Below, one piece after another: positions 1-7,761 of a stretch of 52,496 bases of DNA (position 1 is the stretch's first letter; each line of letters begins with the position of its first letter). The position numbers were made by a program, and so were the translations under genes. The stretch is taken from NCBI GenBank assembly GCA_964407925.1, contig CAYOXM010000009.1, forward strand, positions 1 through 52,496. Direction: 5' to 3'. This stretch comes from CAYOXM01 sp964407925 (lineage in GTDB: Bacteria > Patescibacteriota > Patescibacteriia > SG8-24). A model generated the notes under the pieces. That model made no database searches. It had not been told where the DNA came from and saw only the letters and a list, made by a program, of their open reading frames with translations.

Positions 1-689
1 GGAACACCACCATCCCGACCTCGAAGACGCAGACCTTCTCGACCGCGGCCGACAACCAGCCCTCGGTCGAGATCCACGTGCTCCAGGGCGAGCGCGAGTT
101 CAGCGCCGACAACAAGACGCTCGGCCGCTTCATCCTCGACGGCATCCCGCCCGCGCCGCGCGGCATGCCGCAGGTCGAAGTGTCGTTCGACCTCGACGCC
201 AACGGCATCCTGTCCGTGAAGGCGAAGGACAAGGCCTCGGGCAAGGAGCAGAAGATCGTCATCACCGCCTCGACCGGCCTCTCGAAGGAGGAAATCGAGA
301 AGATGAAGAAGGACGCCGAGCTCCACGCCGAGGAAGACAAGAAGAAGAAGGAGCTCGTCGAGCTGAAGAACCAGGCGGAGTCGATGGTCTACACTACCGA
401 GAAGATGATGAAGGACTACGCCGCCAAGATTTCCGACGAGGACAAGAAGAAGGTCGAGGAGAAGCTGAACGCGCTCAGGGCGCTCAAGGATTCGACCGAC
501 CAGGAAGCCATTAGGAAGGCGGCCGACGAGCTCACCGACGTCGCGCAGAAAGTCGGCGGCGAGATGTACAAGCAGGAACAGGCGCAGACCGCCCCGCAGG
601 GCGCGCCGACCGGCGCCGATCATGCGTCGAATAGCGGCGAAGCGCCGAAGGACGGTCCCATCGACGCGGAGTTCACGGAGAAGAAGTAA
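1..689 (+). CDS. dnaK: Chaperone DnaK (Hsp70), C-terminal part; 5' end outside window
   Basis: The reading frame is open from base 3 and gives 228 residues of the Hsp70 C-terminal half. It begins inside the substrate-binding beta domain (NTTIPTSKTQTFSTAADNQ, then VEIHVLQGER and LGRFILDGIPPAPRG, all close to the DnaK consensus). It continues through the DANGILSVKAKDKASGKEQ strand region into the charged helical lid and ends in a Gln/Ala-rich disordered tail (EQAQTAPQGAP) with an acidic end. DnaK is the ATP-driven folding chaperone that works with DnaJ, encoded about 490 bp downstream on the same strand; GrpE is not in view and could lie upstream. The window cuts off the ATPase domain, so the start and completeness cannot be judged. 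The identification is firm. Confidence 0.97.
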   Translation, partial: NTTIPTSKTQTFSTAADNQPSVEIHVLQGEREFSADNKTLGRFILDGIPPAPRGMPQVEVSFDLDANGILSVKAKDKASGKEQKIVITASTGLSKEEIEKMKKDAELHAEEDKKKKELVELKNQAESMVYTTEKMMKDYAAKISDEDKKKVEEKLNALRALKDSTDQEAIRKAADELTDVAQKVGGEMYKQEQAQTAPQGAPTGADHASNSGEAPKDGPIDAEFTEKK

Positions 690-698
690 TTGATTCCC

Positions 699-983
699 AT
701 GCAACCCAACCAGAACCAGCAAGTCCAGATCAAAGCCGACGACAAGACGCTTCAGGGCGTGTATTCTAACGCGGTCCAGGTGCACTTCACGAAGGAAGAG
801 TTCGTCCTCGACTGCATGAACACCTTCCCGCCGGTCGCGACGCTCAACGCGCGCGTCATCCTGGCGCCCGGTCACATGAAACGCCTCGCGAACGTGCTCT
901 CGGACCTCATTAAGAACTACGAAGCCCAGCACGGCGTCATCGCGGAAGCGAAGGAGCCGGAGACGATCGGATTCAAAGCCTAA
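699..983 (+). CDS. DUF3467 family small protein
   Basis: A 94-residue cytosolic protein. I use the ATG at 699, nine bases inside a possible TTG start directly after the dnaK stop. The fold is recognisable as DUF3467 from the pattern GVYSNAVQVHFTKEEFVLDC, then a short link to ARVILAPGHMKRLANVLSDLIKNYE. The family has no established biochemical role to my knowledge; it is small, soluble and often near chaperone or housekeeping genes. It lies 9 nt after dnaK and 12 nt before the zinc-ribbon gene, so it is almost certainly cotranscribed with dnaK and dnaJ. Family assignment is from recall of the motif, not from a search. Confidence 0.75.
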   Translation: MQPNQNQQVQIKADDKTLQGVYSNAVQVHFTKEEFVLDCMNTFPPVATLNARVILAPGHMKRLANVLSDLIKNYEAQHGVIAEAKEPETIGFKA

Positions 984-995
984 CCGCCCGCCCCT

Positions 996-1178
996 ATGCC
1001 CGCCAAACGCTGCGTCAAATGCGATTCCGACAAGCTGCGCTATACCGACCCCGAAGGTAACGAGCTGGTCGCGCCGTTTGACGCCGAACCGGCGCCGGAC
1101 GACATCTACTTCCATTGCATCGACTGCGGTCATGAATGGAACGAGGGCGCGAAGGCGGAGGAAGAAGAAGCCGAGTAG
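996..1178 (+). CDS. Small zinc-ribbon protein
   Basis: Sixty residues with two CxxC pairs, C6/C9 (CVKC) and C41/C44 (CIDC), spaced as in a rubredoxin-like zinc ribbon, followed by an acidic tail (KAEEEEAE). It would bind one structural zinc ion. No membrane segment or signal is present. It sits between the DUF3467 gene and dnaJ, whose ATG begins two bases after its stop, so it belongs to the dnaK-dnaJ transcription unit. The role is unknown; a nucleic-acid or protein adaptor role would be a guess from the fold only. Confidence 0.75.
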   Translation: MPAKRCVKCDSDKLRYTDPEGNELVAPFDAEPAPDDIYFHCIDCGHEWNEGAKAEEEEAE

Positions 1179-1180
1179 CG

Positions 1181-2245
1181 ATGGCCAAGGACTACTACGA
1201 CATCCTCGGCGTCGGCAAGGGCGCGTCTGATGACGACATCAAGCGCGCTTTTCGGCGTCTCGCGCACCAGCATCATCCGGACAAGCCGGGCGGCGACGCG
1301 GAGAAATTCAAGGAAATCAACCAGGCGTATCAGACGCTCGGCGACGCGGAGAAACGGAAGAAGTACGACCAGTTCGGCGCGGGCTACGAGCAGATGGGCG
1401 GCCATCCCGGCCACGGCGGCTTCGGCGGTTTTGATTTCGGCGGCGGGGGAGTCAATTTCGACCTCGGTGACATGTTCGGCGACATCTTCGGCGCGGCCTC
1501 GGGCGGCCGCCCGCGCGGACCGGCGAAAGGCCGCGACATCCAGATGGACGTGACGCTCGACTTCAAGGAGGCCGCGTTCGGTGTCGCGAAGTCGTTCGAG
1601 GTGTACAAGACGATGAGTTGCGATTCGTGCGGCGCGAGCGGCGCCGAGAAGGGGTCGAAACTCGCCGATTGCATCGGCTGCGGCGGAACGGGCCAGGTAC
1701 GCAAGGTCCAGCAGACCATCCTCGGCAGTTTCCAGACCGTCGCCGTGTGTTCGCGTTGCAACGGCGTCGGAAAACTTCCGGAGAAGCCGTGCAAGAAATG
1801 CCACGGTCAGGGCGTCGCCAAGGGCACGCGCGAAATTTCCGTGAACATCCCCGCCGGCATCGCCGACGGCGAAGTGCTGCGCGTCTCCGGCGAGGGCGAG
1901 GCGATGGCGCACGGCGGCCGCGCCGGCGACCTCTTCCTCGCGGTGCGTGTCCGTCCGGACGAGCGTTTCGCGCGTGACGGTTTCGACGTCCGCAGCGTCG
2001 CCGAAATCCCCTTCAGCCGCGCCGCGCTCGGCGGCGAGGTTTCCGTCGAGACGATCGACGGTCCGGTCGACCTGAAGATTCCCGCCGGCACGCAGCCTGG
2101 CGCCGAGTTCCGGCTGCGCGGCAAGGGGATTCCGCACCTCAAGCGCAGCGGCCGCGGCGACCACATCGTCGAAGTCGCCGTCGTTGTCCCGAAGAAACTT
2201 TCCCGCGAGCAGAAGCGCATCCTCGAGACGTGGGATGAGCTGTAG
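1181..2245 (+). CDS. dnaJ: Chaperone DnaJ (Hsp40), full type I architecture
   Basis: A 354-residue cochaperone that stimulates DnaK ATP hydrolysis and delivers substrate. The J domain starts MAKDYYDILGV and carries the HPD triad at residues 32-34. It is followed by a Gly/Phe-rich linker (about 65-110) with the DLGDMFGDIFG patch. The zinc centre has four CxxCxGxG-type repeats at C147/C150, C164/C167, C190/C193 and C204/C207. The C-terminal peptide-binding domains follow (GDLFLAVRVRPDERFARDGFDV, LKIPAGTQPG, FRLRGKGIPHL). The start is the ATG at 1181, two bases after the zinc-ribbon stop; the frame stays open further upstream, but that extension has no J-domain similarity. It is the last gene of the dnaK unit. 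Confidence 0.97.
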   Translation: MAKDYYDILGVGKGASDDDIKRAFRRLAHQHHPDKPGGDAEKFKEINQAYQTLGDAEKRKKYDQFGAGYEQMGGHPGHGGFGGFDFGGGGVNFDLGDMFGDIFGAASGGRPRGPAKGRDIQMDVTLDFKEAAFGVAKSFEVYKTMSCDSCGASGAEKGSKLADCIGCGGTGQVRKVQQTILGSFQTVAVCSRCNGVGKLPEKPCKKCHGQGVAKGTREISVNIPAGIADGEVLRVSGEGEAMAHGGRAGDLFLAVRVRPDERFARDGFDVRSVAEIPFSRAALGGEVSVETIDGPVDLKIPAGTQPGAEFRLRGKGIPHLKRSGRGDHIVEVAVVVPKKLSREQKRILETWDEL

Positions 2246-2250
2246 GTCAC

Positions 2251-2300
2251 AGGTTAGAGCGCATTAAACTCTGATCTTTGAAGCTTTGAACCTCTAACCT
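2251..2300. repeat. Inverted repeat after dnaJ
   Basis: A perfect 9-bp inverted repeat, AGGTTAGAG at 2251-2259 and CTCTAACCT at 2292-2300, separated by 32 bases, just after the dnaJ stop. There is no T-run after the second arm, so it is not a classical terminator. It may protect the mRNA 3' end or be a remnant of a repeat element. Confidence 0.4.
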
Positions 2301-2333
2301 TCCTGCTGTGGATAAGGTCAGGGGCGGGGGACG

Positions 2334-2342
2334 TGCTATACT
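2334..2342 (+). promoter_or_regulatory. Extended -10 promoter, near-leaderless
   Basis: TGCTATACT is a textbook extended -10 (TGn plus TATACT at 2337-2342). The ATG of the next gene begins at 2352, the tenth base after the hexamer. Transcription would start at or within a few bases of the start codon, leaving no room for a Shine-Dalgarno site. No good -35 hexamer is seen. Confidence 0.6.
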
Positions 2343-2351
2343 ACCCGCGTT

Positions 2352-2936
2352 ATGTTCCTCCTCGAGACGACCGTCGCCACGAACACGAACGACGTCGCAC
2401 AGGGCACCGTGAAGGTCGGTACCGATCTCATGACCTACCTTTCGCAGATCAACTGGGCCTCGCCCAGCTGGGACCTGTTCATCGTCCTGTTTTTCATCGT
2501 CACCGTGTTCCTGTACGGGATGTCGCTCGGCCGCGACCGCATCATCGTCATCCTCGTCTCCATCTACATGGCGCTCGCCGTCGTCTCGAACGCGCCGTTT
2601 CTCGGCAACGTCGACGCGAGCGTGAATCTCGGCCAGTTCTTCGCTTTCAAGGTGACCACGTTCCTCGGTCTGTTCGTCCTGCTGTTTTTCCTGCTTTCGC
2701 GCTCGGCGCTTCTCAAGACGTTCGGCAACCTCGCTTCCGGAACGTGGTGGCAGGTGCTGATGTTCTCGGTGTTCCACGTGGGACTCCTCGTCAGCATCAC
2801 GCTGTCGTTCCTCCCCGCTGACGCCGTAAACCACCTTGCGCCGCTGACGCGCCAGATTTTTGCCACCGATACCACGCGGTTCGCCTGGATCGTCGCTCCG
2901 ATCGTCGGCATGTCGCTTCTCAAGAGCGAGTCGTGA
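2352..2936 (+). CDS. Multi-pass membrane protein of unknown function
   Basis: A protein of 194 residues with about five hydrophobic segments. A short N-terminal region is followed by WDLFIVLFFIVTVFLYGMSL (about 41-60), a second helix around IIVILVSIYMALAVV, a third around FLGLFVLLFFLLS, a fourth around VLMFSVFHVGLLVSITLSFL, and a last one at the C terminus (FAWIVAPIVGMSLL). No catalytic motif is visible. Similar short CvpA-like or unnamed membrane proteins occur in Parcubacteria-like genomes, but I cannot place it in a named family. It is a single-gene unit with its own extended -10 promoter and a strong terminator 29 bases downstream. Confidence 0.8.
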   Translation: MFLLETTVATNTNDVAQGTVKVGTDLMTYLSQINWASPSWDLFIVLFFIVTVFLYGMSLGRDRIIVILVSIYMALAVVSNAPFLGNVDASVNLGQFFAFKVTTFLGLFVLLFFLLSRSALLKTFGNLASGTWWQVLMFSVFHVGLLVSITLSFLPADAVNHLAPLTRQIFATDTTRFAWIVAPIVGMSLLKSES

Positions 2937-2965
2937 GGCGGTGAACGCGCTGAACGTGATTGCAA

Positions 2966-2989
2966 AAACCGCCCCTCGAGGGGCGGTTT
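2966..2989. terminator. Bidirectional Rho-independent terminator
   Basis: A perfect 24-bp palindrome (arms AAACCGCCCCTC and GAGGGGCGGTTT) flanked by an A-run and a T-rich stretch. It sits between convergent genes and can end transcription from both sides. Confidence 0.85.
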
Positions 2990-3011
2990 CGTTTTACGCG
3001 TTCCGCGTCCG

Positions 3012-3752
3012 TTACGGCCGCTTGTCCGGCGTGACCGGAGCCCCCTGCGGAGCCGTCGCCGCTGCGGGTATTGCCGCGTCGGGAGCGGCGGGCGCTCCGG
3101 CCGACGGTACGGCTTCCGGAATCGCTTCTGCGTCGGGAGCGGCGGGCGCGCCGGTCTGCGGCGTCGGGCGTTGCGCCAGCTGGATCTCCACCGCATCGAA
3201 CGTCGACGCGCGGAGAATGTCGTCGGCGGCGAGCACCCAAACTCTCGCGCCGACCTCGATGTCGGTGATTTTCAGCGTCTTCCTCGCAAACGGCGAGGGC
3301 ACGGCGTCTGACGTCGTAACGTCCCCAGGCTTCTTCGTCTGCATGGCATCGAGTTCCTTGCGCAGTGTCTCGGGGTCCTTGGGGACGAGCTCTACGAATT
3401 TCGTCGTCGCGCCGATACGGACGGTTCGCGCGGTCGGCGCAGGTTCGTCGAACGGATTGCGCACGACTTGCGGGGCGTCAATGACCATGCTGTCGCCGTC
3501 AATCGATACGACCGTGCCTCCGATCATGGTTATCGGGGTCGCTTCCGGCAGGAGTCCCGTGCCCTCGAATTTTTTCGCGATGGACGCGACGCCGGCCGCG
3601 AAACCGTCGTCGTACCCGCTTCCGCCGCCTGGTCCGGCCTTCGTCATGCCGACCTTGTATCCGGCGACGAACGTGGCGCCGAAAAGCAGGATGGCGAACA
3701 TGGGCATCGCCGATGACTTTTTCGGCTTCGCCCCCTCAAGAGGAGTAGGCAT
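3012..3752 (-). CDS. Membrane-anchored protein with beta-rich domain and Pro/Ala tail
   Basis: A protein of 246 residues. A short basic cytosolic N terminus precedes one membrane segment (PMFAILLFGATFVAGYKVG, about 16-34), so the bulk is outside the cell. The exported part has a short helical region (GYDDGFAAGVASIAKKFEGTG), then a strand-rich domain (ITMIGGTVVSIDGDSMVID and DIEVGARVWVLAADDI), and ends in a low-complexity Ala/Pro tail with repeats of GAPAAPDA. The same anchor, FxxGL helix, two-strand pattern and VGxxVxxxAxxD element recur in the protein at 7762-8505, so the two are probably distant paralogues flanking the surface-protein genes. The strand pattern resembles DUF5666-like OB folds. 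No enzymatic motif; function unknown. Confidence 0.8.
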   Translation of the reverse strand: MPTPLEGAKPKKSSAMPMFAILLFGATFVAGYKVGMTKAGPGGGSGYDDGFAAGVASIAKKFEGTGLLPEATPITMIGGTVVSIDGDSMVIDAPQVVRNPFDEPAPTARTVRIGATTKFVELVPKDPETLRKELDAMQTKKPGDVTTSDAVPSPFARKTLKITDIEVGARVWVLAADDILRASTFDAVEIQLAQRPTPQTGAPAAPDAEAIPEAVPSAGAPAAPDAAIPAAATAPQGAPVTPDKRP

Positions 3753-3862
3753 GGTGACGATTCTTTAGGAAGAAAATAACTCCTCCACTATACCGCTTCA
3801 GAGGAAGGGGTGGCTAACCGAAGGTGTGGATAACAGCTTTTTTTGGGGGCGGATGGCCGCTA

Positions 3863-3871
3863 TGCTATAGT
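3863..3871 (+). promoter_or_regulatory. Extended -10 promoter of the surface-protein operon
   Basis: TGCTATAGT matches the extended -10 form used across the window. It ends 21 bases before the ATG at 3893, giving a short leader of about 15 nt without an evident Shine-Dalgarno sequence. Confidence 0.55.
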
Positions 3872-3892
3872 GCAACTAGTTTCTCCTTATCT

Positions 3893-5074
3893 ATGTCGGA
3901 ACGACGCAAGGCTCCGGGCAAGGGACCGGCGAAGAAAAGCGCTGCGCGAAAAGCGCGCAAGCCCGTTCTTCAGGTTAAGAAATCCGCTGTCCGGAAGCGC
4001 GTCGCGTCTCCGAAAAAACGACCGGCCGTTAAGGTTGCGAAACCTGTCGTGTCCGAAGCCGTCATGGTCCAGCCACCGCAACCGCCGTCCGTTCCCCTTG
4101 TCGTGAAAGTTCCGCCGGCGCCGATGCATTGGCGCGCCCTCGCGTCGTTTTTCGCGTTCGTCATCGCCGTGACCGCCATGGGCGGGCTGATCATCCGCAG
4201 CGTCGATGCCGCGACGTTTCAAGGGCCGAGCGCGGCGCCGCCTGGCGGCAACATTCCGATTACGATTTGGAACCGCGTTTCTTCCGGCGCCAAGCAGACG
4301 AGCGCGGCGATCGACATCGACGGAGGCGTCACGTCGGAGGGCATGATCGTCATGGGTCTCACGACACCGCCGACGCTCGCCGCGGCGCAGAACCTCTTAT
4401 ACGGAAACATCAACGGCGCGAGCGCCGCGGGATCGAAATTCCTCAACCTGCAGACCGCGGGCACGACCCGCTTCTGGGTCGATCGCGACGGCAACATGAA
4501 CGCCGGCGGCACCGCGGATTTCGGTTCGCCGTCGAAGGCGCTTACTGGCACCCAGAACCTCATTTACGGCAATGTTGACACGACGTCCGTCGCGACGTCG
4601 TCGCTTCTCCTGCTGCAGAACGAGTCGGTCGACCGCTTCCGCGTCGATGTCGCGGGGAACGTCACCGCGCTCGGCAAGATGAAATCGACGGGCTGTTTCG
4701 GCAGCGTTTTCGTGGGACTCACCCCCGTCAACTACCACGGCACGCTCGGCGCCGTCACGAGCTACTACGCCGCGGACAACCGTTGCAACACCGCGTTCGC
4801 CGGCAGTCACGTCTGCCGCGTCGAAGAGGTTCTCGAGAGCATCCGTTGTTCGGTGGCGGGGGACCCCATCCGCACGAACGGCGGCGCGTTCGCTTGGATC
4901 AACGGCGGTACGCCGGGCGATCCGGCCAAGAACGCGAACGACTGCATCGGCTGGACTGATAATTCCGCAGCGGCATTCGGCCGCGTCTGGGTGTTCAATA
5001 ATACGACCGGCGGCAACGGCACGCTGACGAGCTGCAACGTTTCCGGCGGACTCAAGTTTGCCTGCTGCAAATAA
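3893..5074 (+). CDS. Surface-anchored protein with two tail-fibre-like repeats and a Cys-rich end
   Basis: A protein of 393 residues from the ATG at 3893, which follows the -10 box at 3866-3871; an open extension upstream is ignored. The first 75 residues are cytosolic and very rich in Lys, Arg, Pro and Val (KKSAARKARKPV). One membrane helix follows (WRALASFFAFVIAVTAMGGLIIRSVDA, about 78-104). Outside the cell are two homologous units, QNLLYGNINGASAAGSKF...RFWVDRDGNM and QNLIYGNVDTTSVATSS...RFRVDVAGNV, of the kind seen in phage tail and adhesin stalks. The C-terminal 130 residues contain about seven Cys and many Asn/Gly, and end CNVSGGLKFACCK, suggesting a disulphide-bonded knob. It is probably a cell-surface filament or adhesin and is followed by a second, larger one. 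Confidence 0.75.
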   Translation: MSERRKAPGKGPAKKSAARKARKPVLQVKKSAVRKRVASPKKRPAVKVAKPVVSEAVMVQPPQPPSVPLVVKVPPAPMHWRALASFFAFVIAVTAMGGLIIRSVDAATFQGPSAAPPGGNIPITIWNRVSSGAKQTSAAIDIDGGVTSEGMIVMGLTTPPTLAAAQNLLYGNINGASAAGSKFLNLQTAGTTRFWVDRDGNMNAGGTADFGSPSKALTGTQNLIYGNVDTTSVATSSLLLLQNESVDRFRVDVAGNVTALGKMKSTGCFGSVFVGLTPVNYHGTLGAVTSYYAADNRCNTAFAGSHVCRVEEVLESIRCSVAGDPIRTNGGAFAWINGGTPGDPAKNANDCIGWTDNSAAAFGRVWVFNNTTGGNGTLTSCNVSGGLKFACCK

Positions 5075-5094
5075 CGGCTTCAATGTTCAACTTG

Positions 5095-5103
5095 TGTTAT
5101 ACT
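5095..5103 (+). promoter_or_regulatory. Extended -10 promoter of the large surface-protein gene
   Basis: TGTTATACT, with TATACT at 5098-5103, lies 21 nt after the preceding stop codon and 35 nt before the ATG at 5139. It allows expression of the large protein independently of the gene at 3893-5074. Confidence 0.5.
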
Positions 5104-5138
5104 TCGCCCATCATGATTTATCCGGCGCCCCCCGCCCT

Positions 5139-7751
5139 ATGCGCACACCACTTATAATGCGCCGCGTCCTGTCGTCACTTTTTACGGTCGCCGCGCTCGT
5201 GGCAGCTTTTGCCGCGACACCGGCTCTCGCCCAAGTGTGCGCGTACAACAGCACGCAGGGCACTTGCGCCTGTCCGACCTCCGGTGGCGGCACGACGTGC
5301 TTCGGCGGGCAGCTCTATAAGTCCTCGGACGGCTCCTGCCAGAACGACGCCCGTCCCTGCGCGGCGAACCAGCAGTGGAACTGTTCGACTGCGGCTTGCC
5401 AGTGCAATACGGCCTCCTACCCATGCGGCGGCTGCACCGCGGCCACCTCGACCGTCGGCGCTTCTTGCGGCTCGCCGGCGGGCGGCCAGTACACCAACCA
5501 ATGCGGCGCCTGCGCCTGCCCCTCGGGCACCACGCTTTGCGCGGCATCCAGCACCTGCGTCGCGAATCTCGCCTGCCCGGCAGGTACGACGTTCGACCCG
5601 TGCACGAACAGCTGCGTCACTCCGAACGTGCTGCTCAGTCCCGCGTGGGTCCAGAGCGGGTACGTCCAGATTTCCGGCGACGTGAAGTCGACCGCCGGCG
5701 ACCTCTACCTCGCGAATGGGAAGGCGATTCGCATCGACGGTGCGGGAGCCACGAGCCTCAACATCGGCAACTGGGGAGGCGGCACGTTCCAGCTCTGTCT
5801 GAATGGCGACTGCAAGGCTGCGTGGCCCTCGACCACCGACTTCAACCCCACCTACATCAATACGGCGGGCGACACGATGACGGGCGACCTCCGGCTTTCC
5901 GGCGCGACGTCCGACGTGCTAGTCGACGGTGCCGTGGGCGTGGGTACGGCGACGCCAACGGCCGGCTACAGGGTCGACGTTATCGGCAACGAGCGGCTCG
6001 CCGCGGGCGGCTCGACCAAGCTTACGATCCGTCGCGAGAGCGCCGCTACCGATTTTGCCTCGCTCGAGTGGGATACGGCCGGCACTGCGCAGTGGAGCCT
6101 CGGCCTCAGGAACAGCGGGACGAACGATCTCTACCTCCGCGACAACGTGAACAACACGACCTTGCTCAGCGTCCTCCAGGGTTCCGGTAACGTCGGTATC
6201 GGCACGACGACGCCGAGCTCGAAGCTTGATGTCGTGGGTACCGTCGAAATGACCGGCTTCCTCCTTCCTACCGGCGCTGCCGCAGGACGCGTACTCACTT
6301 CCGACGCAAGCGGTAACGGCACGTGGGCAGCCCTCCCCACGACGGTGAATTCCGTCACTGGTTCTGGCGTCGGAATTTCGGTCAGTCCGACGACCGGGAA
6401 TGTCGTCGTTTCAAACACCGGCGTCACGTCAATCGTCGCGGGATCCGATACCTCGGTATCGGCAGCCACGGGCGCGGTCACAGTGGGCGACACCTCGACG
6501 CTCCAAACGGTCACGACGCGCGGAGCGACGACGAACAGGAGCGTCAGCGTCGGATCAAATAGCGTGACGTACGGCCTTGACGCGCAGGGGACGTCCAACG
6601 CCATCTACGGGACGGTCTGGGGCAGCGGCGGAAATGCCGTCTACGGTAACGCGCTCAATGCGGCCAACGCCATCGGCGTGAACGGGCAGGGTACGTACAT
6701 GGGCGTATATGGCAGCGGTACGACGTACGGCATTCAGGGCTACAGCGGAAATTACGGTGTTTCCGGTTACACTACCGGCGCAGCCTATGGCGTCTGGGGC
6801 GGCGGTCCGTCCGCGCTTGCGGGCATCTATGGCACGACGAACGGTTCCGGCTCCGGCGTCGAAGGGTATGCCCCTTCCGGCAAGGGCGGATTGTTCTCCG
6901 GTGCGACGGGCGTGTACGCGAACGGCACGACGTACTCCGCGCTCTTGATGGGCGGCAACGTCGGCATAGGCAATTCGTCGCCGTCCTACAAGGTCGATAT
7001 CGCGGGAAGTCTCCGTGCCACCGGCACGGCCGCGTTCGGCAATGCGACCCCTAACGCGCTCGTCGGGGTCGGCGTCGACCTCCCGTCCTCCTCCGCGTAC
7101 GGCCTCTCCGTCTCGACCGGGTACATGGGCGGCCAGGTTTCGGGTACGTACTACGGCGTCTACGGCAGTGGCAGCACCTACGGCCTGAAGGGGTACAGCG
7201 CGAGCACGGGCGTCTACGCCCAAGGCGGTGCCGTCGGTCTCAATGCTTACGGAACGACCTACGGCGTCACGTCCTCGTCGCCCGCCTACTCATTCTACGG
7301 GTCCAGCGGAACCGCTCGCTTCGACGGCGATGTCAATATGTACGGCAAGACCGCGCTTCGCGGCAGCGACAGCTGGCTCCGACTCAATCAGGACGGGCAG
7401 TTCACGTCGGGTACGCACATACCGGGCAACCTCAACGTCGCTGGCGGCATCACCACGGGTGGTCGCTATTACAGCCCGGGCTGGGGCAACCTCGAGGTCG
7501 ACGGCACCATCACGACGAACTACTACTACGGTGAGGCGTCAGGGCACGCTTGGAACGGCGGTACGTGGGGGCCGTACAGCACGGGCTGGTCGACGAATAA
7601 CATCATGTGTTTCACGCACATGGTGCATATCTGGGGCCAAGGAGGAAAGTGCGACGTCTGGATGAGCGGCGGCGTCTGGTGGTATGGCGTATGGTCGTGG
7701 GCCAGCTCGAGCGACGTCTACTGCAGCTATTCCTGCTTCAAGTACAGGTAA
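5139..7751 (+). CDS. Large secreted surface protein with Cys-rich head and tail-fibre-type repeats
   Basis: A protein of 870 residues from ATG 5139 (ATG 5157 is an alternative, giving 864). A signal peptide ends in ATPALAQ. The first 170 exported residues hold more than 20 Cys in EGF-like spacing. Then come three copies of a G-I/V-G-T-x-x-P-x-x-x-V-D motif (GVGTATPTAGYRVDV, GIGTTTPSSKLDV, GIGNSSPSYKVDI), typical of phage tail fibres and Parcubacterial surface proteins. A long Gly/Tyr/Ser region repeats VYGSGTTYGIQGYS-like units (about residues 490-750). The end is Trp/Tyr/Cys-rich. The repeats suggest a trimeric or beta-helical fibre for attachment to a host cell or surface. There is no LPXTG or C-terminal anchor, so retention is unexplained. 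It probably shares a transcript with the anchored protein 10 nt downstream. Confidence 0.8.
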   Translation: MRTPLIMRRVLSSLFTVAALVAAFAATPALAQVCAYNSTQGTCACPTSGGGTTCFGGQLYKSSDGSCQNDARPCAANQQWNCSTAACQCNTASYPCGGCTAATSTVGASCGSPAGGQYTNQCGACACPSGTTLCAASSTCVANLACPAGTTFDPCTNSCVTPNVLLSPAWVQSGYVQISGDVKSTAGDLYLANGKAIRIDGAGATSLNIGNWGGGTFQLCLNGDCKAAWPSTTDFNPTYINTAGDTMTGDLRLSGATSDVLVDGAVGVGTATPTAGYRVDVIGNERLAAGGSTKLTIRRESAATDFASLEWDTAGTAQWSLGLRNSGTNDLYLRDNVNNTTLLSVLQGSGNVGIGTTTPSSKLDVVGTVEMTGFLLPTGAAAGRVLTSDASGNGTWAALPTTVNSVTGSGVGISVSPTTGNVVVSNTGVTSIVAGSDTSVSAATGAVTVGDTSTLQTVTTRGATTNRSVSVGSNSVTYGLDAQGTSNAIYGTVWGSGGNAVYGNALNAANAIGVNGQGTYMGVYGSGTTYGIQGYSGNYGVSGYTTGAAYGVWGGGPSALAGIYGTTNGSGSGVEGYAPSGKGGLFSGATGVYANGTTYSALLMGGNVGIGNSSPSYKVDIAGSLRATGTAAFGNATPNALVGVGVDLPSSSAYGLSVSTGYMGGQVSGTYYGVYGSGSTYGLKGYSASTGVYAQGGAVGLNAYGTTYGVTSSSPAYSFYGSSGTARFDGDVNMYGKTALRGSDSWLRLNQDGQFTSGTHIPGNLNVAGGITTGGRYYSPGWGNLEVDGTITTNYYYGEASGHAWNGGTWGPYSTGWSTNNIMCFTHMVHIWGQGGKCDVWMSGGVWWYGVWSWASSSDVYCSYSCFKYR

Positions 7752-7761
7752 AGACGAAATT

